Under the pieces are notes generated by a model. That model did no database searches and had not been told where the DNA came from. It worked only from the letters and a program-made list of their open reading frames with translations. Both the position numbers and the translations under genes were made by a program. 31,417 nucleotides of DNA, taken from NCBI GenBank assembly GCA_025201805.1, contig MU619270.1, forward strand, positions 214,980-246,396, in the 5' to 3' direction. Origin of the DNA: Parasitella parasitica. Its lineage: Eukaryota; Mucoromycota; Mucoromycetes; Mucorales; Mucoraceae. The number at the start of each line of letters is the position of its first letter. Position 1 is the first letter of the stretch. Positions 1 to 11,352 of the stretch are shown here, piece after piece.

Positions 1-123
1 AAAAAAGATAGTTTTGTGTGTTTGGTGTATGGAAATCTAGATGTATAGGAATTTTGATATGGAGAAGAGGAAGAAATATATATATAAAACAAAAGAGCGA
101 TAATAAAGAATTAAAGATGTGAA

Positions 124-3100
124 TTAAGGCTTGATGCCTAAATTTAACTTGATGCCCATACTCATTAATTCAGTTGTCAGATATCTAAATACATATGGGA
201 TTGCGATTAAATCAATGCCCTTTGCTGTGTTACAAGTTCTGCATTCATAAGTACGACGATTGCCTAAAGTCGAAACAATCTTTGTACAGATGGGTGATGC
301 TAGTGATCCACAGAGACGACAGACGTAAGCTTGAGAATAATCTGAGCAGTTCATCAGACGGTCTTGGAGCAAAAAGCTTGTACCATGAGCAAGCAGGGAA
401 TCACGCTCCATCTCACCAAAACGAATACCACCATGTCTCTTACGGCCCTTGACAGGCTGCATTGTAAGGTTATGCACAGGACCCGTTGTGCGCACTTGAA
501 ACTTGTCGTTGACCATGTGTCTAAGACGTTGATAATAAACAACCTACACAACACGTCAGTACTTCCTAACAAAAATCAAGCAATAAAACTACTTACGCCT
601 ATGTATATGTCCATCTTCATTTCCTCACCAGTGATGCCAGAGTACATGGCTTCGTTACCATGGTAGTTGTAACCTGCCTTTAGTAGCTGCTCACCAAAGT
701 AGTCTGCCGCGGTGTTTTGTTCATTGAATTTGAAAGGAGTACTGTCTTGAGCAATACCATGAAGCGCACCAGCTTTACCAGCAATGCTCTCGACAAACAT
801 GCCAATCGTCATACGAGATGGGAAAGCGTGAGGGTTGATGATAACATCAGGCTGCATGCCAGATTCAGTGAATGGCATATCAATAGCAGGATACTTTTGA
901 GAACAAACACCCTTTTGACCGTGGCGAGACGAGAACTTGTCACCAATAACAGGAGAACGAGTGATACGAAGTTTAATGTGCACCTTTTGAAGTTCGCCAG
1001 TGCCGGAATCATCTCCCAAGACACGAACCTCATCAACATAAGCGTCTTCAGGACCCTTGTACTTTTTAATGATGTTTTTACCAGTAGACTCGTCAATATA
1101 TGAACATAGGGGATCATCAGCGACCAAATGGGCACCAATGTGAGGGAGGCCATCATCACCGATCTTGTTACGATACTTCTTACCCTTGACAGGGTCAAGG
1201 CCGAAGCGGTAAGTGACAGGTTCACCGCGAGCACGGTATGAACTGAGATCAACTGTTTCTGCCTTGTAGACAGTACCATAACCAAAACCACGCTCATGAG
1301 CAGACTTGTTCAAAATCATAGCATCCTCCATATCATAACCAGTGTAAGAAATAACAGCGACGATGGCATTGTTGCCCTGTGGCCAGCCATCCAAACCGTA
1401 GTGGTTGTAAAGCTCGGTTCTAACAACAGGAGTTTGACCATTTTGAATACGATACATTTTGTTATCGGTACGATGGTTCAACACAGTGGAGGGAGTGCCC
1501 ATAGTTTGCTTACCCATCTGACACTGATACATGTTACGAGGAGATTGATTGAAATCAGAGAAGGGTGTTTGGTTGGCAATGATACTGAGAATATTGGTAG
1601 GTGTGAATTCTTGATGTGTGGTGACACCAGGAACAACTTCATCATCCATACAAGCAATGTCCATGTAAACTTGTTCAAAGGTGCCGATCATATCGGTTTT
1701 GCCGTTGCCCAGGTACTTGACGGGACGCATCATACGCGCAGGGCTGGAAAACAGATACAGACCAGGATATTCACCACCATAGGACTTGGGCACATAGGCA
1801 ATTTCCAAATCTAAGGGAATGCCGTGCTCACGGTTCACTCTCCACACCTTCAAACTATCTGCTGCCTTGACAGCAGTGGCAGGGGTACACCAGCCGACAA
1901 TCTTACCATCCAACATGACAACGACATCTCCAGGACGATTGATGGTATGAAGAAAATTCTGAGAAACGCCAAGAGCAGCAAGCAAACGTGGCACAGTCTT
2001 TGTATCAAGCGGCTCGTTGATAACCTTACATTTGTGAGCCAGATGGTTCAAAAGACCACAAGGGGAACCATCAGGAGTGTGGACAGGACAGAGGAAACCC
2101 CAACCTTCAGGAAGCAACTTACGCACAGAAGTAGTTTTCAATTCAGCAAAGAAAGCACCACGATGGATACAGCGGAAATGTGCCAAGTAACGGAAGAAGT
2201 TTAATTTTTCCGCAACAATAGTAAAACCAGAGAACTGTTGCAAATCCAAGCCTGTCTTACTGACAAGATTACCAGTAGCCAAAAAGTACGACATTTTGAT
2301 ACCAATATCGGCATTTACTTTACGATAAGCATTTTGGAAGTAAGTGTCTAGAGAAAGGCTATAAGTATACTGTTCTTAAACAAAAAAAAAACACCACTAC
2401 AGAAACTCACTGTTAAAGAAATCAACTCTGGATGGATTCAATCTGATATCGTTACGGATCTGCATCTTGATACCGGTGAGCCAGTCGAAAATCTTTTCCT
2501 TCATGATCATCGTGTAGAGATGGCCACCCAAGAGGACTTCTTGGTGTTGGGGAGCATCTGGGTTGTCAGCACCGCATTCGCCGGAGACAACAGAGTAAAG
2601 CTTGCGGATCATAAAAGCTAGCAGGCTGAATTTATCACGGTTGTCGTCCATGTGAACAAAGACAAGCTTTCGCAACAGCTCTTCGCCGATTTGCTGGTCA
2701 GTTAAATCCTCATCGAGACCCATAGTTACCCTAAACTTTTCACCAATGTAGCTCAAGCATTGTTCACGAGTGTAAAGAGAGTAGATTTTGAATGATCTCA
2801 GTAGCAATTCGATACGGTCAGTCAAAAAGGTGTTTTGCAAATCGCCTTGACACAGGGCATCAAAGATTTCTTTATCAGACGTATCTACCAGAGCCTTGAA
2901 AACCAACATGGCAGGTAAAAGATACTCTTGCTTACGCCAAGCGAAACGGAACATGACATTGCCGTCTTTCAAGTAGTGAATAGTGTTGGTCAAGGTAGTT
3001 TGGTCACGGCGAGCACAGCGAATCGCACAGCCAAAGGTAGAGTAAGTAGGGCCACGGTTTTGGAAAGAGTTACGGATAATGGCAGTAACATGGTTGCGAC

Positions 3101-3692
3101 GAGGCACAATCAAAAGACGTACCAACTTTTCGATACCATTGACAACGAAGTAACCACCCATTTCCTCGGATTCTTCGTGGTGAGCAATCAACTCCTTGGG
3201 ATACATGCCGGCAAGATTACAGCGATTAGAGCGGACCATGATGGGCACCAAACCGAGATCACGCATGTCAGACTGCACAGGGCCGTTGTTTACTCTCCAG
3301 CAAAGCTTACCTTGAAGTCTGCCACGATACGTATTGAGACGCTCACGACACTCGGAAGGATAGGTTCGTCTCTTGAGAGTGATACTGTCACGCTCGCTTA
3401 CCATAGGCTGGTGTAGTTTGACATCTTCAAGCCAATACGTCAACTTGTTGCCCAATGTGATGCCTGACGGATCGAGATTGATGTTATTGTCAGCGTTATC
3501 AAAGACTGACATGGTGCCAATATCCTTGATGGCAAACTCCAACAAGCCTTGACCACCTTGGCCAAATTCAGAAATGCTGTTGAAGGCTTCAATGTGAGGT
3601 GCAACTACTTCTTGTAAAGCGGGTGTTCCAAATTTCTCGTTAGAGGGATTACGGAACATCAGTTCTCGTTCAACCGTATTGTATTTCGACAT
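124..3692 (-). CDS. RPA135: RNA polymerase I second-largest subunit (RPA135/POLR1B)
   Basis: Three exons on the minus strand: 3692-2411, 2347-597 and 543-124. Introns are 63 nt (phase 1) and 53 nt (phase 0), both GT-AG with continuous frame. The product is 1150 residues, within the usual range for this subunit (human about 1135, yeast 1203). It forms half of the Pol I cleft and helps make rRNA precursor in the nucleolus. Visible signatures are the lobe/fork region [20 protein letters not shown], the hybrid-binding block [12 protein letters not shown] near residue 895, [15 protein letters not shown], and a C-terminal zinc ribbon with CRLC and CRTC pairs near residues 1085-1117. The Pol I identity rather than Pol II or III rests on family-wide similarity of text such as [10 protein letters not shown] and the short tail after the ribbon. 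The start ATG at 3692 gives a normal N-terminus. Next gene on the same strand (SSXT) lies upstream. Nothing is missing. Confidence 0.97.
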
Positions 3693-3959
3693 GTTTAGCT
3701 GTTGATCTTTTTTTCTTTCCTTCTTTTTTTTTTGTGAACCAAACCCTGTATCTATATATCTTTAACTATGATTTGAGACTGTAAAGAGACCTAAGGATTT
3801 GAAATTGATAAAATTCTTTCAACAAGAAAAAAAAAAAAGTGACCTTGGATATTCCATGTCACGAACACCATGTCCCTTAAGAAATGACAGATCCCAACAA
3901 TAGAATTGACACATTCACATTATGGCAAAAAAAAAAAAAAAAAAGGAGGGATGTATTTA
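3693..3959. other. Short intergenic region with A/T tracts
   Basis: This 267-nt stretch separates the RPA135 start codon from the SSXT gene stop codon, both on the minus strand. It must hold the RPA135 promoter and the SSXT 3' end. It contains several A or T runs, including an A run of about 18 at 3930-3947. No clear TATA box or reading frame is seen. Confidence 0.6.
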
Positions 3960-6006
3960 TTACTGTGTTTGCTGGTTTTGTAGTTGCTGCTGCTGCTGCT
4001 GTTGTTGTTGAAGTCTCTGCATCATCATCATGACATTGGAATAATTATTGGGATCCTCGCTACTGCTCATACCTTGTTGTTGCTGATTGTACATGTTATT
4101 CATTATGGCGGCTGGATTCATCATCATCGAATTGGGGTTCATCATGCCGCCAGCAGCCAACATTTCATTTGGGTTCATTTGCTGAGGTTGTTGTTGCATA
4201 CTAGGAGAGTCTATATTCTGCTGTAGAGGGCTGAATCCAGTGTTATTTGTAGTAGGTGACGAAGAAGACATGTTCAAGCCCATACTGCCCATCATTTGCT
4301 GCTGTCTCATCTGTTGTTGTTGCTGTTGCATCAAATTCTGCGTATGCTGTGCTTGTCTCAACATTGACTGAGGATCGATATTGGGATTGGGTGGCATTCC
4401 GTTACGATTGGCATTATTCATTGGAGTGTTGGAATTGGTGGGCGTGCTAACATTGCTGCTATTGGCACTAGATTTGCCACTGTTTCTTAAGAATTGCTGC
4501 TGCTGTTGTTGGCGCATGGCGGCAGCTTGCTGGCGAAGCAACTGCTGCTGTTGCATTTGCAGTTGTTGCTGCTGTGTAGGAGCACCACGCATAGATGGAG
4601 GCGATATTTGCTGCTGCTGTTGTTGTTGCTGTGGAGATAACTGCTGTGCAGATTGTTGTTGTCCAGGCAGTTGCTGTTGAGAAGAGGCTGGGAAAGGAGA
4701 TTCTGATTTCTTACGCTGGTTTATATCGTGCACATTGAATAATCCTTGTGCTGTACTCAGCATTTCCTGGATTTTCTTTCCAATTTCTGATTTTGGTGGA
4801 GGCAGAGGCGAAAGATCGGGTGGAGATGGTGTTTTATAATCCTAATGCAGAATTAGATGCATTCATTATTGTCGACTTGTAAAAGATGACTAACCTCTCC
4901 AGGCTTGACCATGGATATATCTGCCATTGTGGCGAGATATGTCAAATTTGACTGAAGCTTGGCTTGATATCTATATCAGCGATGGCGGTGAGAAAATGAC
5001 TCACGGCGCTTATCTGCTACTTACAGCGGTAGGTTGGGCTCTAGATTAGCCTCAGTGCGTTGGCTCTCAATGCATAGACGAATCAACTCGATATTCAGTG
5101 CTAAAATCTTGAAGAAAATGCTCCTGTCAATTCGCGCGCAATGTAGGTTGCAAACAGACTACTTACGATTTCTACTCGCTTTGTGTTTACATCGGTTTCG
5201 GTGGTTGTTATGATGTTCGTCGAAGGGGGCAGCATTGTCGTAGGCGATTGGTTAAGCTTATATGAATCAACACTAGAAGGGCCAGCTGCTATTGTCGGGA
5301 TAGATGCTTCACCATGGGGCGACAACGAACTAGAAGGTACTGCGGCCATCATAGAAGGCTGTTGTTGCTGTTGAAATTGCTGCTGAAATTGCTGCTGCTG
5401 AAATTGCTGCTGCTGCATCATATTAAATTGCTGTCTTTGTTGGTCATCCATCCTCTGCTGCGTACCCATGGCTTGTTGAGGATTCGCTGGTTTATTACCC
5501 CATGCTTGCTGTGGCTGTCTGAAAGGCTGCTGCTGCTGTTGTTGTTGTTGTTGTGGTTGCTGCTGCTGTTGCTGTTGCATCATCTGTTGCTGTAACATTT
5601 GCTGCTGGGGGTTAGATATCATCGGGCTTTGTTGCCTTTGCTGAGGACTATTCGTGGCCATGGAAGCAGCCGCTGATGACCCTGCTACAGAAAGAGTGGA
5701 GCTACTAGGGCTAAAAGGCTGCGACGGGTTGCCACCATACATCTGTCTTTTGGCAATCATGTTGGCCATCAATGCAGCGTTATTTTGAGGATCAAACTGA
5801 GGCTGTTGTTGTTGCTGTTGTTGCTGTTGCTGCTGTGGGCTTAAGCTAGCATTGCTTGCTCCCCCGTCGATCTTTTGAGGTGAGAAGCCGCCAACAGCAG
5901 ATTGCATTTCTTGTGGCAGATTGGCCATGAAGTTTTGTTGTGTTTGTCCATAAACATTTTGGATATATGGATTACTCTGATTACCTGAATTCATGTAAGG
6001 ATTCAT
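3960..6006 (-). CDS. Glutamine-rich SSXT-domain protein (SS18/GIF family co-activator)
   Basis: Four exons are inferred: 6006-5167, 5107-5025, 4970-4895 and 4841-3960, giving 626 residues. Introns are 59, 54 and 53 nt. The SSXT domain lies at about residues 278-320, seen as LNIELIRLCIESQ followed, across an intron, by YQAKLQSNLTYLATMAD; the second half closely matches the SSXT signature of animal SS18 and plant GIF. SS18 is a subunit of the BAF (SWI/SNF) remodelling complex, and GIF proteins partner GRF factors, so a nuclear chromatin or co-activator role is likely here by family. Both flanks are rich in Gln, Asn, Met and Pro with long CAA/CAG runs. A basic patch QRKKSESP follows the domain. 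The first intron needs an AAG acceptor at 5108; the nearby TAG acceptor would put a stop in frame. The start chosen is the ATG at 6006; an upstream in-frame TTG is ignored. Confidence 0.8.
4020..5860 (-). repeat. CAA/CAG trinucleotide runs encoding polyglutamine
   Basis: Several blocks of mixed CAG and CAA codons (read on the minus strand) occur inside the SSXT gene. Clusters lie near 3980-4020, 4490-4680, 5360-5420, 5530-5600 and 5800-5840. They encode Gln runs of up to about 11 residues. The mix of the two codons suggests selection on the protein rather than pure repeat slippage. Confidence 0.85.
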
Positions 6007-6052
6007 CTGCCAAGCGCTGTTTTCGTCTCTTTTTTTTTTATACAATCAATGG

Positions 6053-6388
6053 TTATTGTCGACTCGTTTTGAAGTCTTTATATGATGAAAAACTGAAGAA
6101 GAGAAGAAAAAGGTTTTTTTTTTTTTTTTTTTCGCTCCTCTCAAGACCAATCATACTAGTATAAAAGGCGCGACATTTGATGGTTAAAATTTTCGCTCGA
6201 AATGTCATTTCACGTGTAAAGTCTTCAGTATTATTATCAGAGCTGTCAGTACTATCAGCGTTATTAGAGACTTTCAGGCCGATGCTTGAGTTGTAGTTGC
6301 TAGCCGCAGTGATTTTTCGAGGGACTCTTGAGATAAATACATCATCTAAAGGAGTATAAAACAAGTCATTATTCCAGTAGCATTCATA
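6053..6388 (-). pseudogene. Protein-like open frame without a start, possible gene relic
   Basis: Between a TGA at 6389-6391 and a TAA at 6053 the minus strand is open for about 110 codons. The first 75 codons read like a real protein (text such as YWNNDLFYTPLDDVF and FISRVPRKITAASNYNSS), but there is no ATG near the start. A second coding-like piece (KISSISYGFTVLNPHAIYLN) lies just upstream in another frame at about 6402-6465. The pair could be a decayed gene or exons I cannot join. The lower end overlaps the SSXT promoter. Family not recognised. Confidence 0.25.
6076..6082 (-). promoter_or_regulatory. TATA box for the SSXT gene
   Basis: TATAAAG on the minus strand about 70 nt upstream of the chosen ATG at 6006. 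It supports transcription starting between here and the start codon. Confidence 0.5.
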
Positions 6389-7010
6389 TCACTGAGCGGT
6401 GATTACCTGTTGAGATAGATTGCATGAGGGTTCAAAACGGTAAATCCATAAGATATGCTGCTAATTTTTGCGGTTCGTCCCCAAACAGGAGTTTTTACTA
6501 ATGTGCATTTTTGTTTAATCGTTTACTACTTGCGTTTTTTTAGTATTCGATATTTGCACCACCAGATGCGGCATTAAATTCTCAAACAACTCACTTGGGC
6601 TTAGAGTACACTTTGCTCTAATTAATTCCAGAGGTATCGATGAAAAAGTGTCCAAACAATTTCAGTACAGGACCTGCTAATCAAAAATTTCACTTGCGGC
6701 GATGAATGGGAATTCATGGATGCTCGATGACCGTATTCATGACACTGCAATTTATTTTTTGCACTAGCTTCTTTTGCAGCAAATCATGATGAACTCTTGC
6801 CGAAAATCTATAGCTTTTGTTTATTGTAATTTTTCAGCGTGTCCTTACAGAAGACAGTTGAACGTATCATATCTTTATACCGCTTGCACATAGATTAAGC
6901 CTAAAGCAAGCAATGCTCAACATGTAAAAATTATATTTATGTTAATAAAAAGCGCTTGCGCACGATTATCTCAAAAAAAAACTATTGGAATAACGGAAAC
7001 TCTATGTGTA
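6389..7010. other. Intergenic, no convincing gene
   Basis: AT-rich DNA with homopolymer A/T runs. Apart from the short open piece at 6402-6465 (minus) mentioned with the neighbouring relic, I see no gene, RNA or repeat. Confidence 0.5.
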
Positions 7011-7648
7011 CTAGTCTAAAGGTGAGCTGAGATGTTCCTCAGCTTGTATCTTGTTAAGCGCACGTTGGAATCTCATTGAAATGAGGTTCCAATGCACCTT
7101 CCAGACCTCGGCAATGGCAGGAGACATTGATGTTGGTAGCGTGGTAGTACCAAAACGAGTTTGAACTAAGCGAGAATCTCGTGTGCGAGGAACCATTGGA
7201 TGATCAAGTTCAGCGTGGTTCCTGGCCAAATGGATGTTCTTCGATAAGCCTTTTATCGAAGAAGGCCAGAAATCGTACCCCCACGATCCCTCTCTTCGAA
7301 TATTTACTGGTTGCGGGCGAGTTCTCTGTGGGTTCCTCGACTTATTTCTTGGCTGCCAAAGGGTGATTCTGCAAGATGCCGCTGTTGTCATGGCAACGAC
7401 TTGTTTGAGTTCTGTTTTTTTCTGTCCCGAATTTGCTGCGTTCCGGCCAAGATGTTGCTTGCTGTATTAGCAGTTGCTGGGGGAAAAAATTGAAAGCCAT
7501 CAACTAGAGCTTCATATGAAGTGTAACATTTCTGCTCTGGAAAAGAAGACACAAGGCTACAAGAGTTTAAAGGTCTGGTCCCCAACATTGCTGATGGCCG
7601 AAAGAATTTGGTTTGATGTTGAGTGATTTCCAAGACTTTGTTTTGCAT
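7011..7648 (-). pseudogene. Two abutting small open frames, possible repeat-derived relic
   Basis: Two minus-strand frames touch by ATGA at 7388-7391. The first (7648-7388) encodes 86 residues and contains CYTSYEALVDGFQFFPPATA. The second (7391-7011) encodes 126 residues with text such as MSPAIAEVWKVHWNLISMRF. GC content is higher than in the flanks. Together they look like one coding unit split by a frameshift, as is common for old retroelement gag-like genes. I do not recognise a domain. No TATA box or introns support expression. The plus strand is also open over parts of 7181-7493, which weakens the call. Confidence 0.3.
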
Positions 7649-8009
7649 TTACAATGGCGAGATATTTGACATTGGTAATCTGGTTTGCTCATATACTGGG
7701 CAGGTTTTTTTTTTTTTTTGCATGCTCAGATATGCTTTTAAATTTTTTTTTTTATTCCTCCAGGCTCGAACCAGGTTTGCTTTTTTTGCTCTTATATAAT
7801 ATCTATTTGGTCATAATGTCGACCTGTATAGACAACATCAGGCAATCGTGAAAAGATTTCACATTGAAAGGGCGCATGAGTTACAACTACAAAAAACGGG
7901 TAAAAGATGAATGGAAAAGGGTTACAGAAAATTGGGATAATATTTTTTCGCTTTGCTTTTTTGTCAATTTTTCTGTTTTATATCGGGGTAGCCATATTGC
8001 TCTTTATCA

Positions 8010-8018
8010 TATAAAAAG
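8010..8018 (+). promoter_or_regulatory. TATA box for the MFS transporter
   Basis: TATAAAAAG about 75 nt upstream of the ATG at 8093. Confidence 0.6.
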
Positions 8019-8092
8019 ACTCTCGGCATCTGGTGTGTTGGAAAAATAAGATCGCTTGGAACCAATTGCAACATTTCAATCAGCAGTAAACC

Positions 8093-10030
8093 ATGAGCCT
8101 AAACAGTGCTATTGAAAAGAGGGAAACAAAAGAGGAATGTGATCCAAAAACTGATATTGATCCTCATAATGAGATATTTGAACCACATGAAGAAATTTCA
8201 GACGAGTCCGAGCATACTGGTAAAGCCACTCCTTTTGTATACATGCTTGTCATCGCTGTATGCATTGGTGGGTTCTTGGCAGGTTATGATACCGGTGGTA
8301 AGTCAGGTTTTTCCGGTTTACAAATATGTGTGTGTTGCTCATTTGTCTTCACAGTGATTTCGGGTGCTTTGACACTGCTCCAAGACGAATTCGATATGAG
8401 TCACACTGAAAAAGAACTAGTTGTAGGTGGCACTACATTTGGTGCCATTTTTGGTGGCTTCTTTTCTGGACTGGTAGGTTTAAATGTGTTTTGAGCAGCT
8501 GTAAACAAGACCTAACTCTCACCATGTAGCTCTCTGATAGATTTGGAAGAAAGGTTTGTGTGATACTAACAGCAGCACAATAGTATACTCATGTCCATAT
8601 AGATTTTGGTCATTGCATCATCCGTCATCTTTATTGCTGGTGCGTTAATTCTCGCTTTAGCTCCCAACTATGGCGTTTTACTGTTTGGGAGAGTAGTGGT
8701 TGGTCTCGCTGTCGGTATCGCCTCGATGATTGTTCCTGTCTATGTCAGTGAATTGTCTCCCAAGCATCTGCGAGGCCGGCTAAACACCTTGAATACTCTT
8801 GTTCTAACGTTTGGTCAAGTATTTGCTTATGCCATGAACATTGCACTTGCTAAAGTGCCGGATGGATGGCGCTACATGTTTGGTATTGCCGGTATCCCTG
8901 CTCTCTTTCAATTTTGCGTTATGCCATTCTTACCGGAATCGCCTCGTCGATTGATTGCAGTTGGCAAATTGGACCAGGCAAGAGGTTCTTACCGTAAAGT
9001 ATATGGCGATTCTGTAACTGATGTCTTTATCGATAGAGAGATTAAAATGATTGACGATGACATTCATGCCTGTCGATCTGGATCATTCAAAGATTTCTTA
9101 CATAGAGATAACTTCATGCCTTTGATCATTGGTAAGACATACTCAAAAAAGGATTAGATACTCAAAACAGACACTGATCTGCTCAATACATGTAGCATGT
9201 ATCTTACAGGCTGCTCAGCAATTGTCAGGTTTCAATGCTGCCATGTATTACGCAGCTACCATCTTACAAATGGCCGGTTTTAGAGATACTCAAGGCTCAA
9301 CTAGCGTCGCTATTATTGTAGCAGCCACCAACATGGTATTCACTGCTGTTGCTATTTCCGTAATCGACAAGTTTGGCCGTAGAAAGATGCTTCTTATCAC
9401 CATGTTGGTTATGATCGGTGGTCTGATTGCGCTTGGTGCGACATTTGCGGCACAGCAAGGATTCATCACACAACAACCAACCTGTGCTGGCTATGCTTCT
9501 CATTGTGCCCGCTGTGTACTTGATGATGCTTGTGGGTGGTCTATATCGCAAGATACCTGTATCGCCACTGCAGGTCATCTTGAAGACATTCTTCAAACCT
9601 CTACAGGCTGTCCCTCTGAGCCTAAAGATAAGGCCATTACTGCTGTCCTGCTACTCTTTTTGATCATTTACGTCGCCAGCTATGCTCTTGGCCTTGGTTA
9701 TATTCCTTGGTTAGCTCAATCTGAAATGTTTTCCATGTCTATTCGTGGTAAAGCAAACGGTGTTGCTACTGCAGTGAATTGGATATGTAATCTGATTATT
9801 TCCACCTCCTTTTTGTCAATGACGGAAGCAATGACAACGGCTGGCACTTTTTGGTTCTATGCTGGTCTTTCCATTATTTTGTGGGCCTTTTTGCTCAAGT
9901 TAATGCCAGAGGTAAGTTGTATAAGCAGCGTTTATTTCAAAATTTACTTAATCATTTATTTATTTATTTTTTTGTATAGACATCTGGAAAAACACTCGAA
10001 GAGATTCACGAGTATTTTCTTAAAATTTAG
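8093..10030 (+). CDS. MFS sugar/myo-inositol transporter with HMIT-like cysteine loop
   Basis: Six exons: 8093-8297, 8355-8473, 8530-8553, 8603-9131, 9196-9911 and 9980-10030, giving 547 residues. All introns are GT-AG (57, 56, 49, 64 and 68 nt). The family is certain: GYDTGVISGAL in the first helix, LSDRFGRK, PVYVSELSPKHLRGRL, FLPESPR, QQLSGFNAAMYYAATI, DKFGRRK and PETSGKTLEEI. It should have twelve membrane helices in the plasma membrane. Between helices 9 and 10 lies a loop with six cysteines (C389-C431, including CARCVLDDACGW). The same position in animal HMIT (SLC2A13, H+/myo-inositol symporter) carries a similar cysteine-rich loop, and the N-terminal text also resembles HMIT and yeast Itr1. 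Inositol is therefore the best substrate guess; hexose remains possible. Exon 3 is only 24 nt. The acidic N-terminal tail of about 45 residues is presumably cytosolic. Confidence 0.93.
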
Positions 10031-11352
10031 ATGAAAAAAGTAACTCTATTATTATTTCCTTTCTGTACCTAATAGCTAATTTAATATCTTTTGTCCTTTC
10101 AATAAACTAATCGAATTTGTAATACATGACACAGTGCAAAACATTGCTTGATCGAGCCTCCATCAATGTATTATGCTAATGTGTTTCAGTAGACATATAA
10201 TACCAAGGCATTTAAATGGATAAACCCGGCACTCAGTATCGTATTTTCTGTAAGCTGCTCGGTTGGAGGGTCGAATCTTTAATGTGAAAGGAACTAATAA
10301 TAGCGGATCAATCTTAAATAATAGGTGAAAATACCAACAAATACGTTAACGCGTTTATGGAGCTTTTACAAAGTTGCTGCATGTCTAATTAAACTACCTA
10401 ATATTTGTTTCAGGCCAAATTGGTTATGTAGTCATCACCTCCATTCTATTCTACCAAAATTTGTCGTTTTATTATGTATGGTTCCAAAGGAGAACAAAGC
10501 TAAATACTCATTTGTTTCAGCCGTTAATTTCATCTTTTATTATATGTCTATTCTGTATCTTCTAGTTCATTGCACATAGAGTATAGTTTAGTACACATGG
10601 TAACAAGTCTGTTGCTGTTATGAATCGGAACAGCACAGATAGCGCGATTCTGGCTTTCTGCAAAGGCGATGTAAACGGATAATATCACATACTCAAAACA
10701 AATAAAATGGTAATGTTTCTCTTGAGAAAGACATGCAGGCAGTAATCTCATGATTACGTTTTGCTCGGCATCATTTGATTTTAGTGTCAGTGGCATCTAT
10801 ACTTGGTAATAGATCTTTTCAAAATTTTCTAAATGTTAACTTTGTTCAAACACGAAGATATTGCGTTTGACTTTAAGGCATTCGATTCAAATTGTTATTG
10901 TTCGAAAAGATATGAAGAGGGCACTAAATTATTAGACACAAGGACACAATTAATGTAATTTCGTAAGAAAATCATGAAACATGTAGTTTTGGACTACAGT
11001 TTCTAGAACTCTACTTGCATTGTATGATGGTAGAAATTGAGGTGCTCGGAAAGCTTGGTTGAATTTAATAACACAAGGTAAAACTAACAAAACATCTTTA
11101 TCTTAATTCCATTCTTTATTTTGTATTATCATATTTAGCGTTAATAACAAGTGCATAGATCATAGAGTCATAAGCGTGAATAGTGTATGTAAAGCAATTG
11201 CATATTTTCATAAGAAAAAATTGTTTGTTGTGGTCAAGCATAGACACATAATTGAAGGGCGCATCATAGAAGAGCAATAAATGAAATAAAGTGTAGAGAT
11301 GAATGTTTCATGGAGCGTTGATCTTTTTCCAGGGCAGAGGCTGTCATGGCCG
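10031..11352. other. Gene-poor intergenic region
   Basis: About 1.3 kb of AT-rich DNA. A possible polyadenylation signal AATAAA lies at 10100-10105 after the transporter, and one on the minus strand near 11113-11121 may serve the small gene at 11353-11588. Short open frames at 10325-10579 (plus) and 10548-10796 (minus) lack promoter, intron or family support. Confidence 0.5.

Noticed and set aside
1296-1814. Long plus-strand open frame opposite RPA135
   Set aside because: It is the shadow of a conserved coding exon on the other strand; it has no family features. The same holds for 717-1103, 1824-2204 and 2928-3416.
4381-4680. Cysteine-rich plus-strand frame
   Set aside because: The cysteine runs are the reverse complement of CAG/CAA glutamine codons in the SSXT gene.
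6160-6167. TATAAAAG on the plus strand with a CCAAT upstream
   Set aside because: No plus-strand reading frame follows within the expected distance, so I do not call a promoter.
7758-7776. Minus-strand GGTTCGAGCC resembling a tRNA T-loop
   Set aside because: The T-stem pairs poorly and there is no anticodon arm, D arm or acceptor stem upstream; the flank is a run of A/T.
10548-10796. 82-codon minus-strand frame
   Set aside because: No promoter, family or splice evidence; length is within chance for this DNA.
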